55,613 bases of DNA from Mediterraneibacter agrestimuris (lineage in GTDB: Bacteria > Bacillota > Clostridia > Lachnospirales > Lachnospiraceae): positions 1 through 55,613 of the forward strand of contig NZ_CALPDG010000022.1 in NCBI RefSeq assembly GCF_943193195.1, in the 5' to 3' direction. A program made the translations under genes and the position numbers. Every line of letters starts with the position of its first letter. The first letter of the stretch is position 1. This document shows, piece after piece, positions 16,443 through 23,528 of this stretch. The notes under the pieces are model-generated. The model did not search any database and was not told where the DNA came from. It saw nothing but the letters and a program-made list of their open reading frames with translations.

Positions 16443-17444
16443 TTAATTTTTCCATGCCTGCGGCACAAAGATTTCTCCGTACTTCATAACAGCATAATGA
16501 TCCGTCATTCCTGCAATGAAGTCACATACGATCTGCTCCTTCTCACATTTCCCTGCACGGATCGCACTCTGATACTTCTCCGGCATTCCCTCCGGGTGCT
16601 CTGCGTAATATTCAAACAACTGTCTGACAAGGTGGACCGCCTTCATCTCCTCTCCTTTTGCCTTCGGATTCAGGTACACATTTTTGAACATGAACTTCCG
16701 CAGATCCATCATCGCCTGACTAACTTCTCCAGACATTCGGATCTCCGGCCGTTCCATACTGTTAACAATTACATCATGCACCATCGTATCCAGCCGTTCT
16801 TTTCCCGAAGCTCCCAGCACTCTCTGGATTTCCTTCGGAATCTCATCCTCTGTCAAAATACCTCCCCGTGTGGCATCATCAATATCATGATTGATATAAG
16901 CGATTTTATCTGATAAACGGACCACACATCCTTCAAGTGTTACCGGATGCCCCGCTGTCTTATGGTTCAAAATACCGTCCCTCACTTCCCATGTCAGATT
17001 CAGCCCTCTGCCATGACGCTCCAGACACTCCACCACACGCAGACTTTGCACGTTGTGTTCAAAATGATACACCTTATTCAGCGCCCGCTCTCCGGCATGA
17101 CCAAAGGGAGTATGCCCGAGATCGTGTCCCAGAGCAATTGCCTCTGCCAAATCTTCATTCAGCCGGAGCGCCTTGGCTATCGTTCTTGCATTCTGGGATA
17201 CTTCCAGAGTATGTGTCAGGCGGGTCCGGTAATGATCTCCATCTGGCAGCAGAAAGACCTGTGTCTTCTGCCGGAGACGCCGGAAAGCCTTACAATGTAG
17301 AATTCTGTCTCTGTCACGCTGGAAGACCGGGCGGATATCACACTCTGTCTCTTCTTTTTCTCTGCCTTTTGATTCCCTGCTTCTTGCCGCATACGGACTT
17401 AGATATTCCAGTTCTCTCTCTTCCAACTGCTCTCTGATCGTCAT
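16443..17444 (-). CDS. dgt: Deoxyguanosinetriphosphate triphosphohydrolase-like protein
   Basis: HD-domain hydrolase that splits a dNTP into deoxynucleoside and triphosphate, tuning dNTP pools. The 333-residue protein shows the HD metal site: His78 in RTRLTHTLEV and His107-Asp108 in ALGHDLGHTPFGHAGE, with a later aspartate in LSDKIAYINHDIDD. It is the short form typical of Firmicutes, so the preferred dNTP may not be dGTP. Its ATG overlaps the stop of the PPK2 gene (ATGA), which implies translational coupling. Placement directly upstream of dnaG is common in Clostridia and suggests coordination with replication. Confidence 0.9.
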   Translation of the reverse strand: MTIREQLEERELEYLSPYAARSRESKGREKEETECDIRPVFQRDRDRILHCKAFRRLRQKTQVFLLPDGDHYRTRLTHTLEVSQNARTIAKALRLNEDLAEAIALGHDLGHTPFGHAGERALNKVYHFEHNVQSLRVVECLERHGRGLNLTWEVRDGILNHKTAGHPVTLEGCVVRLSDKIAYINHDIDDATRGGILTEDEIPKEIQRVLGASGKERLDTMVHDVIVNSMERPEIRMSGEVSQAMMDLRKFMFKNVYLNPKAKGEEMKAVHLVRQLFEYYAEHPEGMPEKYQSAIRAGKCEKEQIVCDFIAGMTDHYAVMKYGEIFVPQAWKN

Positions 17445-18979
17445 AACCTCACCCGCTCTTCAATTGCTCCTACAACTGCTTCTAACACTTTAATTCTGGC
17501 ATAATACTTGTTATTCCCTTCAACGACAACCCATGGCGCGTATTCTGTAGATGTCCGGAGCAGCATTTCATTGACAGCCTCTTCATACTGCTCCCATTTC
17601 TCTCTGTTGCGCCAGTCCTCTTCTGTAATCTTCCACTGCTTCTCTTTATCTTCCTGACGTGCCTTAAATCTCCGTTCCTGCTCATCCTTGTCGATCTGCA
17701 TCCAGAACTTAATGACAATTGCTCCTGCCTCTGCCAGATCTTTCTCCATATCATTCATTTCTTTATAGGCACGCTGCCATTCCCGTTTCGTACAGAAGCC
17801 CTCGATCCGCTCAACCATAACACGTCCATACCAGGTGCGGTCAAAAATTGCAATATGTCCATCTTTCGGCATGGCTCTCCAAAATCGCCACAGATAGTGA
17901 TGGGCTTTTTCGATATCATTTGGAGAAGCCGTTGGATTTACCACATACCCCCGGGGATCCATCTTTTCAGTCAGGCGCTTGATAGCGCCTCCTTTGCCGC
18001 CAGCATCCCATCCCTCAAATCCAAGGACAACAGGAATCCGTCTGCGGTATAATTCCCCATGAAGAAGTTCCAGCTTATCTTGCAGCTTTTTCAATTTCTC
18101 TTTATACTCTTCCTTTGTATAGCTCAAAGTCAGATCTGCTTTCGCCAGCACCGATTGCTGCAAATCCTTTGCCGTTTCATCTGCTTTCGATACATCCGCA
18201 ACACTTTCAGTCTTCTCCTGTGTAACCGTTTCTGCCCTTTTCAGCTCTTTTGAATCTTGTTCTTTCAGAGCATGCTTTACCTGTTCTTCCATTGCTCTTA
18301 TTACAGTTGTGTAGATTTTCACAGTTGCAAACCTCTTATCAGTTGCCTCAATTATGTTCCATAATGCATAGTCTGTATCTGTCTGCTGCAGTACATCTTC
18401 AATATAAGACTGATAGGTCTCATATTTTTGATTCCGCTTTAAGTCTCCCTTTGTCACACGCCATGCAGTTTCCTTATTTTCCAGCAGCTTTTTAAAACGT
18501 CTTTTCTGCTCTTTCTTACTAATATCCAGAAATAGTTTAATAATCACATTTCCATCATCTGTAAGCTGCTTTTCAAATGAACAGATGGATTGATATATTT
18601 TCGGAAGTTCCTTTTTCTTTGTCCGCTTCTCAAACCGGTCAATCAGCACCTTGCGGTACCAACTCCCATCATAAATACTGATCCGTCCGCGGGCAGGAGT
18701 CTTAGTCCAGAATCTCCATAAAAAGGGATGCATCTGCTCTTCCTCAGTCTCCTTCTGAATTGCAAACACTTTGAATCCACGGGGATCTAAACTTTGAATC
18801 AGGCGGCCGATCTGAACTCCCTTTCCAGCAGCACCGAATCCCTCGAATACAATCATAACAGGAATATTTAAATCCCTGCACTGCCTTTGCAGTCTGCCAA
18901 TTTTCCGCTCTAGCTCAGGCATCTTTTGTTTAAAATCTTCCTTAGACATCTTCTTCGTCAAATCCACTTTCTCAAGCAT
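17441..18979 (-). CDS. Two-domain polyphosphate kinase 2 / polyphosphate:AMP phosphotransferase
   Basis: Transfers phosphate between polyphosphate and nucleotides. The 512 residues contain two PPK2 domains. The N-terminal one (about 10-235) has a changed Walker A region (FEGFGAAGKG) and lid/Walker B (YDGSWYRKVLIDR). The C-terminal one (about 270-505) has the canonical FEGWDAGGKGG and FDRTWYGRVMVER. This matches the class II polyphosphate:AMP phosphotransferase (Pap) plan, in which only the C-terminal domain is catalytically essential; that precedent is from characterised family members, not shown here. A charged linker rich in Glu and Lys separates the domains. The start at 18979 follows AAGGAGG. 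It is coupled to dgt. Confidence 0.9.
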   Translation of the reverse strand: MLEKVDLTKKMSKEDFKQKMPELERKIGRLQRQCRDLNIPVMIVFEGFGAAGKGVQIGRLIQSLDPRGFKVFAIQKETEEEQMHPFLWRFWTKTPARGRISIYDGSWYRKVLIDRFEKRTKKKELPKIYQSICSFEKQLTDDGNVIIKLFLDISKKEQKRRFKKLLENKETAWRVTKGDLKRNQKYETYQSYIEDVLQQTDTDYALWNIIEATDKRFATVKIYTTVIRAMEEQVKHALKEQDSKELKRAETVTQEKTESVADVSKADETAKDLQQSVLAKADLTLSYTKEEYKEKLKKLQDKLELLHGELYRRRIPVVLGFEGWDAGGKGGAIKRLTEKMDPRGYVVNPTASPNDIEKAHHYLWRFWRAMPKDGHIAIFDRTWYGRVMVERIEGFCTKREWQRAYKEMNDMEKDLAEAGAIVIKFWMQIDKDEQERRFKARQEDKEKQWKITEEDWRNREKWEQYEEAVNEMLLRTSTEYAPWVVVEGNNKYYARIKVLEAVVGAIEERVRL

Positions 18980-19074
18980 TGCAACAACCTCCTTATTGTA
19001 TCATTATTATATCCAATTTCTTTAATATCACATCTTTATTCTCTGATTATATCACATAATTACCACAAAATTAC

Positions 19075-19147
19075 AAAAAACGAATTTTCGGTAACTTTTG
19101 CACAATGTAAATGAGTCTTGTACATTGGAACCAGAAATTCGTTTTTT
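19075..19147. terminator. Large bidirectional hairpin between nahK and the PPK2 gene
   Basis: AAAAAACGAATTT pairs with AAATTCGTTTTTT, with an inner CAATGTA/TACATTG stem. It has T runs in both directions and is probably the terminator of the gnpA-nahK unit. Confidence 0.8.
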
Positions 19148-19179
19148 CAATCGTTAATTATACTATATTATTTTATAAT

Positions 19180-20280
19180 CTACTGTCTGACAATTCTGAG
19201 CATTTCATCCCATTTCTTTTCCATATCTGCAACGAGTTTAAACTGTGTCCTGGCACGATCCAGATTATGTCCTTCACGGTGAATCTGGAAGTAATGGTCT
19301 CCTTCCAGGTAATCTGCAAGAAAACGGATTCCGCACTCATATGTCATCATCTTTGCACCCATCGGAAGCATTTCAATCTCTGCCTCCGTCAGCCTTCCCT
19401 GGCATCCTTTCTGGAAGCCGCTGTTATACACGTCCAGCAGATGCATACTACAGCTTACCTTATCCAGATCCTTCTCATCCTCTGTGGCAGTACTTGCGCC
19501 AAAGCGGATGGAATCTCCGAAATCATGAACCGAAAGACCCGGCATGACCGTATCCAGGTCAATGACACAAATTCCCTTTCTCGTCTCATCATCAATCATG
19601 ATGTTGTTCAGCTTTGTATCATTGTGAGTAACACGGAGCGGCAGTTCACCTTTTGCCAGCATATTTCCCAATACAGCCGTATCCTTTTCACGTGCCAGCG
19701 CAAACTCGATTTCACGCTGAACCAAAGCAGCTCTTCCCATCACATCTTCCTGTACTGCACGCTTAAAATCCGCAAAACGTTTCACAGTATCATGGAACTG
19801 TGGGATCGTCTCATGCAGTGTGTCTGCCGGATAATCGGCAAGCAGGCACTGGAAGTTTCCAAATGCGTATCCACTCTGGTAAAAATCCTCATCACTTGCT
19901 ACCTGGTCATAACAGGTTGCACCTTCGATAAAATGATAAACTCTCCAGTATTCCCCCTCTGAATCCACAAAATAAGGTTTTCCGTCTTTTGCACAGGCAA
20001 TATTCAAAGTCTCTCGCTCCGGATTACCGCCGCGCTCTGCAATTTTCCTGCCCAAATATGAAGTGACTCCCAGAATGTTCTCCATAACTTCTACAGGCTT
20101 TTTGAAAATATCTTTATTCATCTGCTGCAGAATCATGCGTTTTGTTGTTCCATTAAAATCCACATGTATCAGATAAGTAAAGTTAATATGACCATTTCCA
20201 TATCTGCCCTGAAGAACCGGTTTTCCCCCAAATTCAAATCCATCCAGGACTTCTTTCAGTCTTTCTTCTATCGCTTTCAT
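19180..20280 (-). CDS. nahK: N-acetylhexosamine 1-kinase
   Basis: Phosphorylates GlcNAc or GalNAc released by GnpA at the anomeric position, feeding the amino-sugar half of host disaccharides into metabolism. The 366-residue protein is an aminoglycoside-phosphotransferase-fold kinase. It has a nucleotide-binding N-lobe with the GRYGNGHINFTYLI loop (25-38), the catalytic loop VTHNDTKLNNIM with Asp221, and the metal-binding DLDTVMPG with Asp241 and Asp243. It follows gnpA by 25 bases. In Bifidobacterium longum the equivalent genes lnpA-lnpB lie next to each other; here galT/galE equivalents are absent from the window. The NahK call rests on fold plus this pairing. Confidence 0.9.
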   Translation of the reverse strand: MKAIEERLKEVLDGFEFGGKPVLQGRYGNGHINFTYLIHVDFNGTTKRMILQQMNKDIFKKPVEVMENILGVTSYLGRKIAERGGNPERETLNIACAKDGKPYFVDSEGEYWRVYHFIEGATCYDQVASDEDFYQSGYAFGNFQCLLADYPADTLHETIPQFHDTVKRFADFKRAVQEDVMGRAALVQREIEFALAREKDTAVLGNMLAKGELPLRVTHNDTKLNNIMIDDETRKGICVIDLDTVMPGLSVHDFGDSIRFGASTATEDEKDLDKVSCSMHLLDVYNSGFQKGCQGRLTEAEIEMLPMGAKMMTYECGIRFLADYLEGDHYFQIHREGHNLDRARTQFKLVADMEKKWDEMLRIVRQ

Positions 20281-20305
20281 TTATTATCTCCTTTTCTTTT
20301 GTCCT

Positions 20306-22474
20306 TCAAACTTCATACCAGCGAATTTCATTAGAATCCAGATGTATGTCAAAGCTGCTCCCATCACCTCTGTATACAGTTGTGTCCTGCGGCTCATACG
20401 TGTTATTTACAACACAGTATCTACCATTCTTCACATAAGCATGAACTTCTACATTGTAGTTCGTGCTGAACCATTTGTGCAGATTCTCTTCATCCCCTGC
20501 CGCCCAAATCACTGCACGATAAAACAGTCTGCTGTTTTCAAAACTGTAAGGAAGCCCGCTGATATAAACACTTCTTCCTTGTCCGAACTCGTTAACTGCA
20601 AGCTGTACTTCCTTGTCTTTATGCACAAGAATCTTTGTACCTTCAAGTGCGTAAACACATTTTTTCCCTTCGCCGAAGTCAATCTCACCTTTACAGTCTT
20701 CCGTAATGAAATGCTTATGCTCTTCCCAGTTATATTTATCTTTATTTAGATTAAATCCATTCTCATACTCTACACCAAGCACATTTGCCATCTGGAAGTA
20801 TCTTCCCTGCCACTGGTGTCCTGAAGGCTCTCCAATACCAATAAATCCGCCGCCTCTGTGCACGAATCTGCGAACTGTCTCCACAATTGCCGGATCTGTC
20901 CAGTTCTCACCGCCTGTATATGCAGTGTCTGCATCACCTACATTGATGATTACATTGATGTCATCCAGAACTGCTTTATTCTTACGAATATCATCAAAGC
21001 TAATAAACTTCACATCAAACGGAGCGCCGCTCAACGCTTCAATAATTCCTGCGTAAGAATAGTTCTGTTTATAATACAATGCATGATGCACCATGTGGTT
21101 CCCCCATGCGCGCATCTTTCCCCAGCTATTCAGAACTGCAACCTTTTTTACACAATAAGGTGTCGTTCCTTTAATATTATCATAAAGCAGACGGAACTCG
21201 TCACACACACTCTCTACATAATCAATAAATTCAGGAAACTGAAGCGCCAGTTTCAGATATCCGCCATATCCGATACGGTCAATCGGACTTCTAAGGATTG
21301 CACGGCGCGCTGTTACCCAATTGTATTTTGCCTCTTTGACCGGATCTCCGTCCTCATGAAATACATCTGGGAAAAAATATGGCAAAAGACGTCCTTCTGT
21401 GTATTTTACACCTTTGATGTCACTAATCAGACGCAAAGTAGAACCATTTCCCACACTTCCTACAACAGCGTCTACTCCGATTGTCTTGAATTCATCCATA
21501 AATGGTTCTGTTCCAATCCAGTGGTCTCCAAGAAACATCATTGCTTCTTTCCCATATTCATGTGTGATATCTACCATTTCTTTTGCAAGTTTTGCAACTT
21601 CACGTCTCTGGAATGCCTGGAAATCCCGGAATTCTTTAGATGGAATACGGTAAGTGTTATTCATATACCCCTGGTCTATAATATATTCCGGCCGGAAACG
21701 GTATCCGGCTTCCCTCTCAAACTGTTCCAAAATATACGGACTGACTGAAGCAGAGTATCCATACCAGTCTACATATTTTTCTCTTGCCAGTTCATCAAAA
21801 ATCAATGTAAACTGATGAAAAAATGTTGTGTACCGAATCACATTTACATACGGATGTGACTCCAGATAGTTTCTCAGACGCTGCATAGAGTATTCCCTTG
21901 TCTTAGGCTGCCGCACATCAAATGTAATCTGCTTCTCCACACCCTTCCAGTCATTGGTCACCGCATTATACATATGTACCGGATCCCACATAATGTAAGC
22001 GAGGAAACTGACTGTATATTCATGGAATGCTTTGGCAGAACTGATAATCACATTACCTGTCTCAGTGTCATAAGACCACTGTCCATATGGAATTACCTCC
22101 CCTGTTGTTCTGTCGATTACTTCCCACCACCGTGAAATATCATCTCTGTCATTCACTTTCAGCATATCCGGATAAAGATGATCCATCAGGTGAATCGATA
22201 CTATATCTGACTCAGCAGTATAAAAATCAGTCATAATATACATCTGCTGCACTTCATCCAGATTCGCCTTCGCCCATTCATTGTCTTTACGGGTCGTATA
22301 ATAAGTTGCATATACCTTAGCATCTATCTGCTTTAGTTCCTCTGGATAATCTGTTCCGTCACAATCCCGGACAGCGTCCGCTCCCCAACGGTCCAACAGC
22401 TCTTTCGTCTCTTCGATCACATCCAGATCAGTCGGAATTGTAACCTGTCCTCTTCTTTTCTGATTCTCTGCCAT
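20306..22474 (-). CDS. gnpA: 1,3-beta-galactosyl-N-acetylhexosamine phosphorylase (GH112)
   Basis: Intracellular phosphorolysis of galacto-N-biose (from mucin O-glycans) and/or lacto-N-biose (from milk glycans) to galactose 1-phosphate and the free amino sugar. The 722 residues match GH112: a TIM-barrel with FHQFTLIFDEL and FLGDHWIGTEPF, where Asp317 is the probable general acid (Asp313 in the B. longum enzyme), a Rossmann-like middle domain (INVGDADTAYTGGENW, GIGEPSGHQWQG) and a C-terminal beta domain. ATG at 22474 with AGGAG upstream gives the normal length; the frame reaches 22558 without a ribosome site. Which of the two disaccharides is preferred cannot be told. No uptake system or extracellular glycosidase is encoded nearby. 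Confidence 0.94.
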   Translation of the reverse strand: MAENQKRRGQVTIPTDLDVIEETKELLDRWGADAVRDCDGTDYPEELKQIDAKVYATYYTTRKDNEWAKANLDEVQQMYIMTDFYTAESDIVSIHLMDHLYPDMLKVNDRDDISRWWEVIDRTTGEVIPYGQWSYDTETGNVIISSAKAFHEYTVSFLAYIMWDPVHMYNAVTNDWKGVEKQITFDVRQPKTREYSMQRLRNYLESHPYVNVIRYTTFFHQFTLIFDELAREKYVDWYGYSASVSPYILEQFEREAGYRFRPEYIIDQGYMNNTYRIPSKEFRDFQAFQRREVAKLAKEMVDITHEYGKEAMMFLGDHWIGTEPFMDEFKTIGVDAVVGSVGNGSTLRLISDIKGVKYTEGRLLPYFFPDVFHEDGDPVKEAKYNWVTARRAILRSPIDRIGYGGYLKLALQFPEFIDYVESVCDEFRLLYDNIKGTTPYCVKKVAVLNSWGKMRAWGNHMVHHALYYKQNYSYAGIIEALSGAPFDVKFISFDDIRKNKAVLDDINVIINVGDADTAYTGGENWTDPAIVETVRRFVHRGGGFIGIGEPSGHQWQGRYFQMANVLGVEYENGFNLNKDKYNWEEHKHFITEDCKGEIDFGEGKKCVYALEGTKILVHKDKEVQLAVNEFGQGRSVYISGLPYSFENSRLFYRAVIWAAGDEENLHKWFSTNYNVEVHAYVKNGRYCVVNNTYEPQDTTVYRGDGSSFDIHLDSNEIRWYEV

Positions 22475-22514
22475 AGTTCTACTCTCCTGATTTTTATCTA
22501 AAATATCTAATTTG

Positions 22515-22543
22515 AGTATACGTTTTGTATACAAAAGATACAA
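22515..22543 (-). promoter_or_regulatory. gnpA promoter with palindromic operator in the spacer
   Basis: On the minus strand TTGTAT (22538-22543), a 17-base spacer and TATACT (22515-22520) form a near-consensus promoter about 40 bases upstream of gnpA. The spacer contains the perfect 14-bp palindrome TTTTGTATACAAAA (22523-22536), placed where a repressor would block polymerase. TTGTATACAA-type sites are typical of GntR-family regulators, but no such gene is in the window. Confidence 0.7.
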
Positions 22544-22621
22544 GCTATTTATTGCCATGTAATTTATGAATATTGTTTTTTGTTCAAAAATAGATTGATT
22601 TATTACATATCATGCACACTC

Positions 22622-22644
22622 AAAACAGTCCGCCGGACTGTTTT
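22622..22644. repeat. 11-bp palindrome beside the tRNA terminator
   Basis: AAAACAGTCCG and CGGACTGTTTT face each other around a single base. The adjacent stretch GTTTTATCACATGCTTGACAA has a near copy at 31370-31390 (GTTTTACCACATGTTTGACAA), and in both places a terminator hairpin follows within a few bases. It could be an extended terminator or a short repeat. Confidence 0.5.
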
Positions 22645-22658
22645 ATCACATGCTTGAC

Positions 22659-22693
22659 AAAAAAAAGAAACTCCTGAATACTCAAGAGTTTCT
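22659..22693 (-). terminator. Terminator of tRNA-Leu
   Basis: AGAAACTC/GAGTTTCT stem with a 12-base loop. On the minus strand it is followed by a run of eight T, immediately 3' of the tRNA gene. Confidence 0.85.
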
Positions 22694-22708
22694 CTTTTAA
22701 TGTATAAA

Positions 22709-22793
22709 TGCGGAAGATGGGACTTGAACCCACACGAGCGCATTGCTCACAAGATCCTTAGTCTTGCTCGTCTGCCAGTTCCGACACTTCCGC
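22709..22793 (-). tRNA. tRNA-Leu, anticodon AAG
   Basis: An 85-base class II tRNA. The acceptor stem GCGGAAG/CTTCCGC is perfect, the D-arm carries the leucine-type GGAACTGGCAGACGAG, and the T-arm contains GTTCAAGTC. The anticodon stem CAAGA/TCTTG closes the loop CTAAGGA, giving anticodon AAG with G37, and a long variable arm (GTGAGCAATGCGCTC) follows. CCA is not encoded. AAG in place of the usual GAG is uncommon in bacteria; the loop was read twice and the assignment is firm. Confidence 0.95.
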
Positions 22794-22894
22794 ATATGTA
22801 TTGTGTTTCACACGCCACAAGTGGTATAATACTATTTATCCTGTAAAAAGTCAATACTTTTTTTATTTTTTTTCATATCTGGTAATAGTTCGTT

Positions 22895-23078
22895 GTTACT
22901 GTTCACACGGCATCTTGCACTACGCTGCAAGGTGTCCGTCCAATGAAGTGATGACAGCGATATATCCACCCCCTCGCCGAAGGCGACTTAAAATGGGCTG
23001 GAATCCGGTCTCTTGCCGTAAGGCAACTTTAAATAGACCGGATTCGTTGCTTTGAGCACCACAGGTGTGAAAAGTAAC
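22895..23078. repeat. 184-bp element with terminal inverted repeats and two GCCGNAGGC modules
   Basis: Ends are GTTACTGTTCACAC (22895-22908) and GTGTGAAAAGTAAC (23065-23078), inverted with one mismatch. Inside are two module copies. CTCGCCGAAGGCGACTTA.. (22973-22994) lies between 7-bp arms with one mismatch. CTTGCCGTAAGGCAACTT.. (23012-23034) is flanked immediately by the perfect arms GAATCCGGTCT and AGACCGGATTC. The stretch TTCACACGGCATCTTGCACT is nearly repeated at 52017-52036. This element fills most of the 22794-23105 gap; no gene is seen there. Confidence 0.75.
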
Positions 23079-23105
23079 AATAGTTCTGCCAAAAAGCCGG
23101 ACTGC

Positions 23106-23456
23106 TTAAAGACTGCGGATACATTCAACCGTCTTTTCATAATCCTTCTTCACCTGGGCAAATAATTCTTCTACCTCTGCAGTGTACTCTCGTCTATCCC
23201 TTAAATAATCTGTAAGTATCTGGGCGGAATTTCCCAGCTTTGTCAAAGCGAGATTCTGGCATACGCCCTTAATCGTATGCGCCGCTCTAAACGCCTCATC
23301 CATGTTTCCCTGTTCCAGAGAATTACACAAAAGCTCATAACTCTTATCCTCCGGCACCTTACACAAGAATTTCTTAATCCGTTCTTCTGTGCGCAGACGT
23401 GCTTCTACTTCCTGATAATTCCCTTCCATTGCATCATAACATTCTTTTACTGTCAT
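23106..23456 (-). CDS. Stand-alone histidine phosphotransfer (Hpt) protein
   Basis: Phosphorelay carrier between receiver domains. The 116-residue, all-helical protein has the Hpt motif AAHTIKGVCQNLAL with the phospho-accepting His60. It has no kinase or receiver domain. It follows the REC/HD-GYP/GGDEF regulator and the hybrid kinase on the same strand, whose two receivers need such a protein to pass phosphate on. The start has GGAGGAG upstream. The gap to the regulator is about 70 bases, so the three are probably one operon. Confidence 0.88.
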   Translation of the reverse strand: MTVKECYDAMEGNYQEVEARLRTEERIKKFLCKVPEDKSYELLCNSLEQGNMDEAFRAAHTIKGVCQNLALTKLGNSAQILTDYLRDRREYTAEVEELFAQVKKDYEKTVECIRSL

Positions 23457-23528
23457 TTTCTGCTCCTCCTATTTTTTTGGTTCCTAATACAACAACTGAT
23501 AAACATCCGAAGCTTATTATTTGCTGCA

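Noticed and set aside
17441-18979. Assembly duplication or gene fusion artefact in the double PPK2 gene
   Set aside because: The two domains are clearly diverged and match the known two-domain polyphosphate:AMP phosphotransferase plan.
19111-19962. Plus-strand open frame of 283 codons
   Set aside because: Antisense to nahK, starting inside the terminator hairpin; no recognisable domain.
20858-21748. Plus-strand open frame of 296 codons
   Set aside because: Antisense to gnpA, with typical shadow composition and no ribosome site or family.
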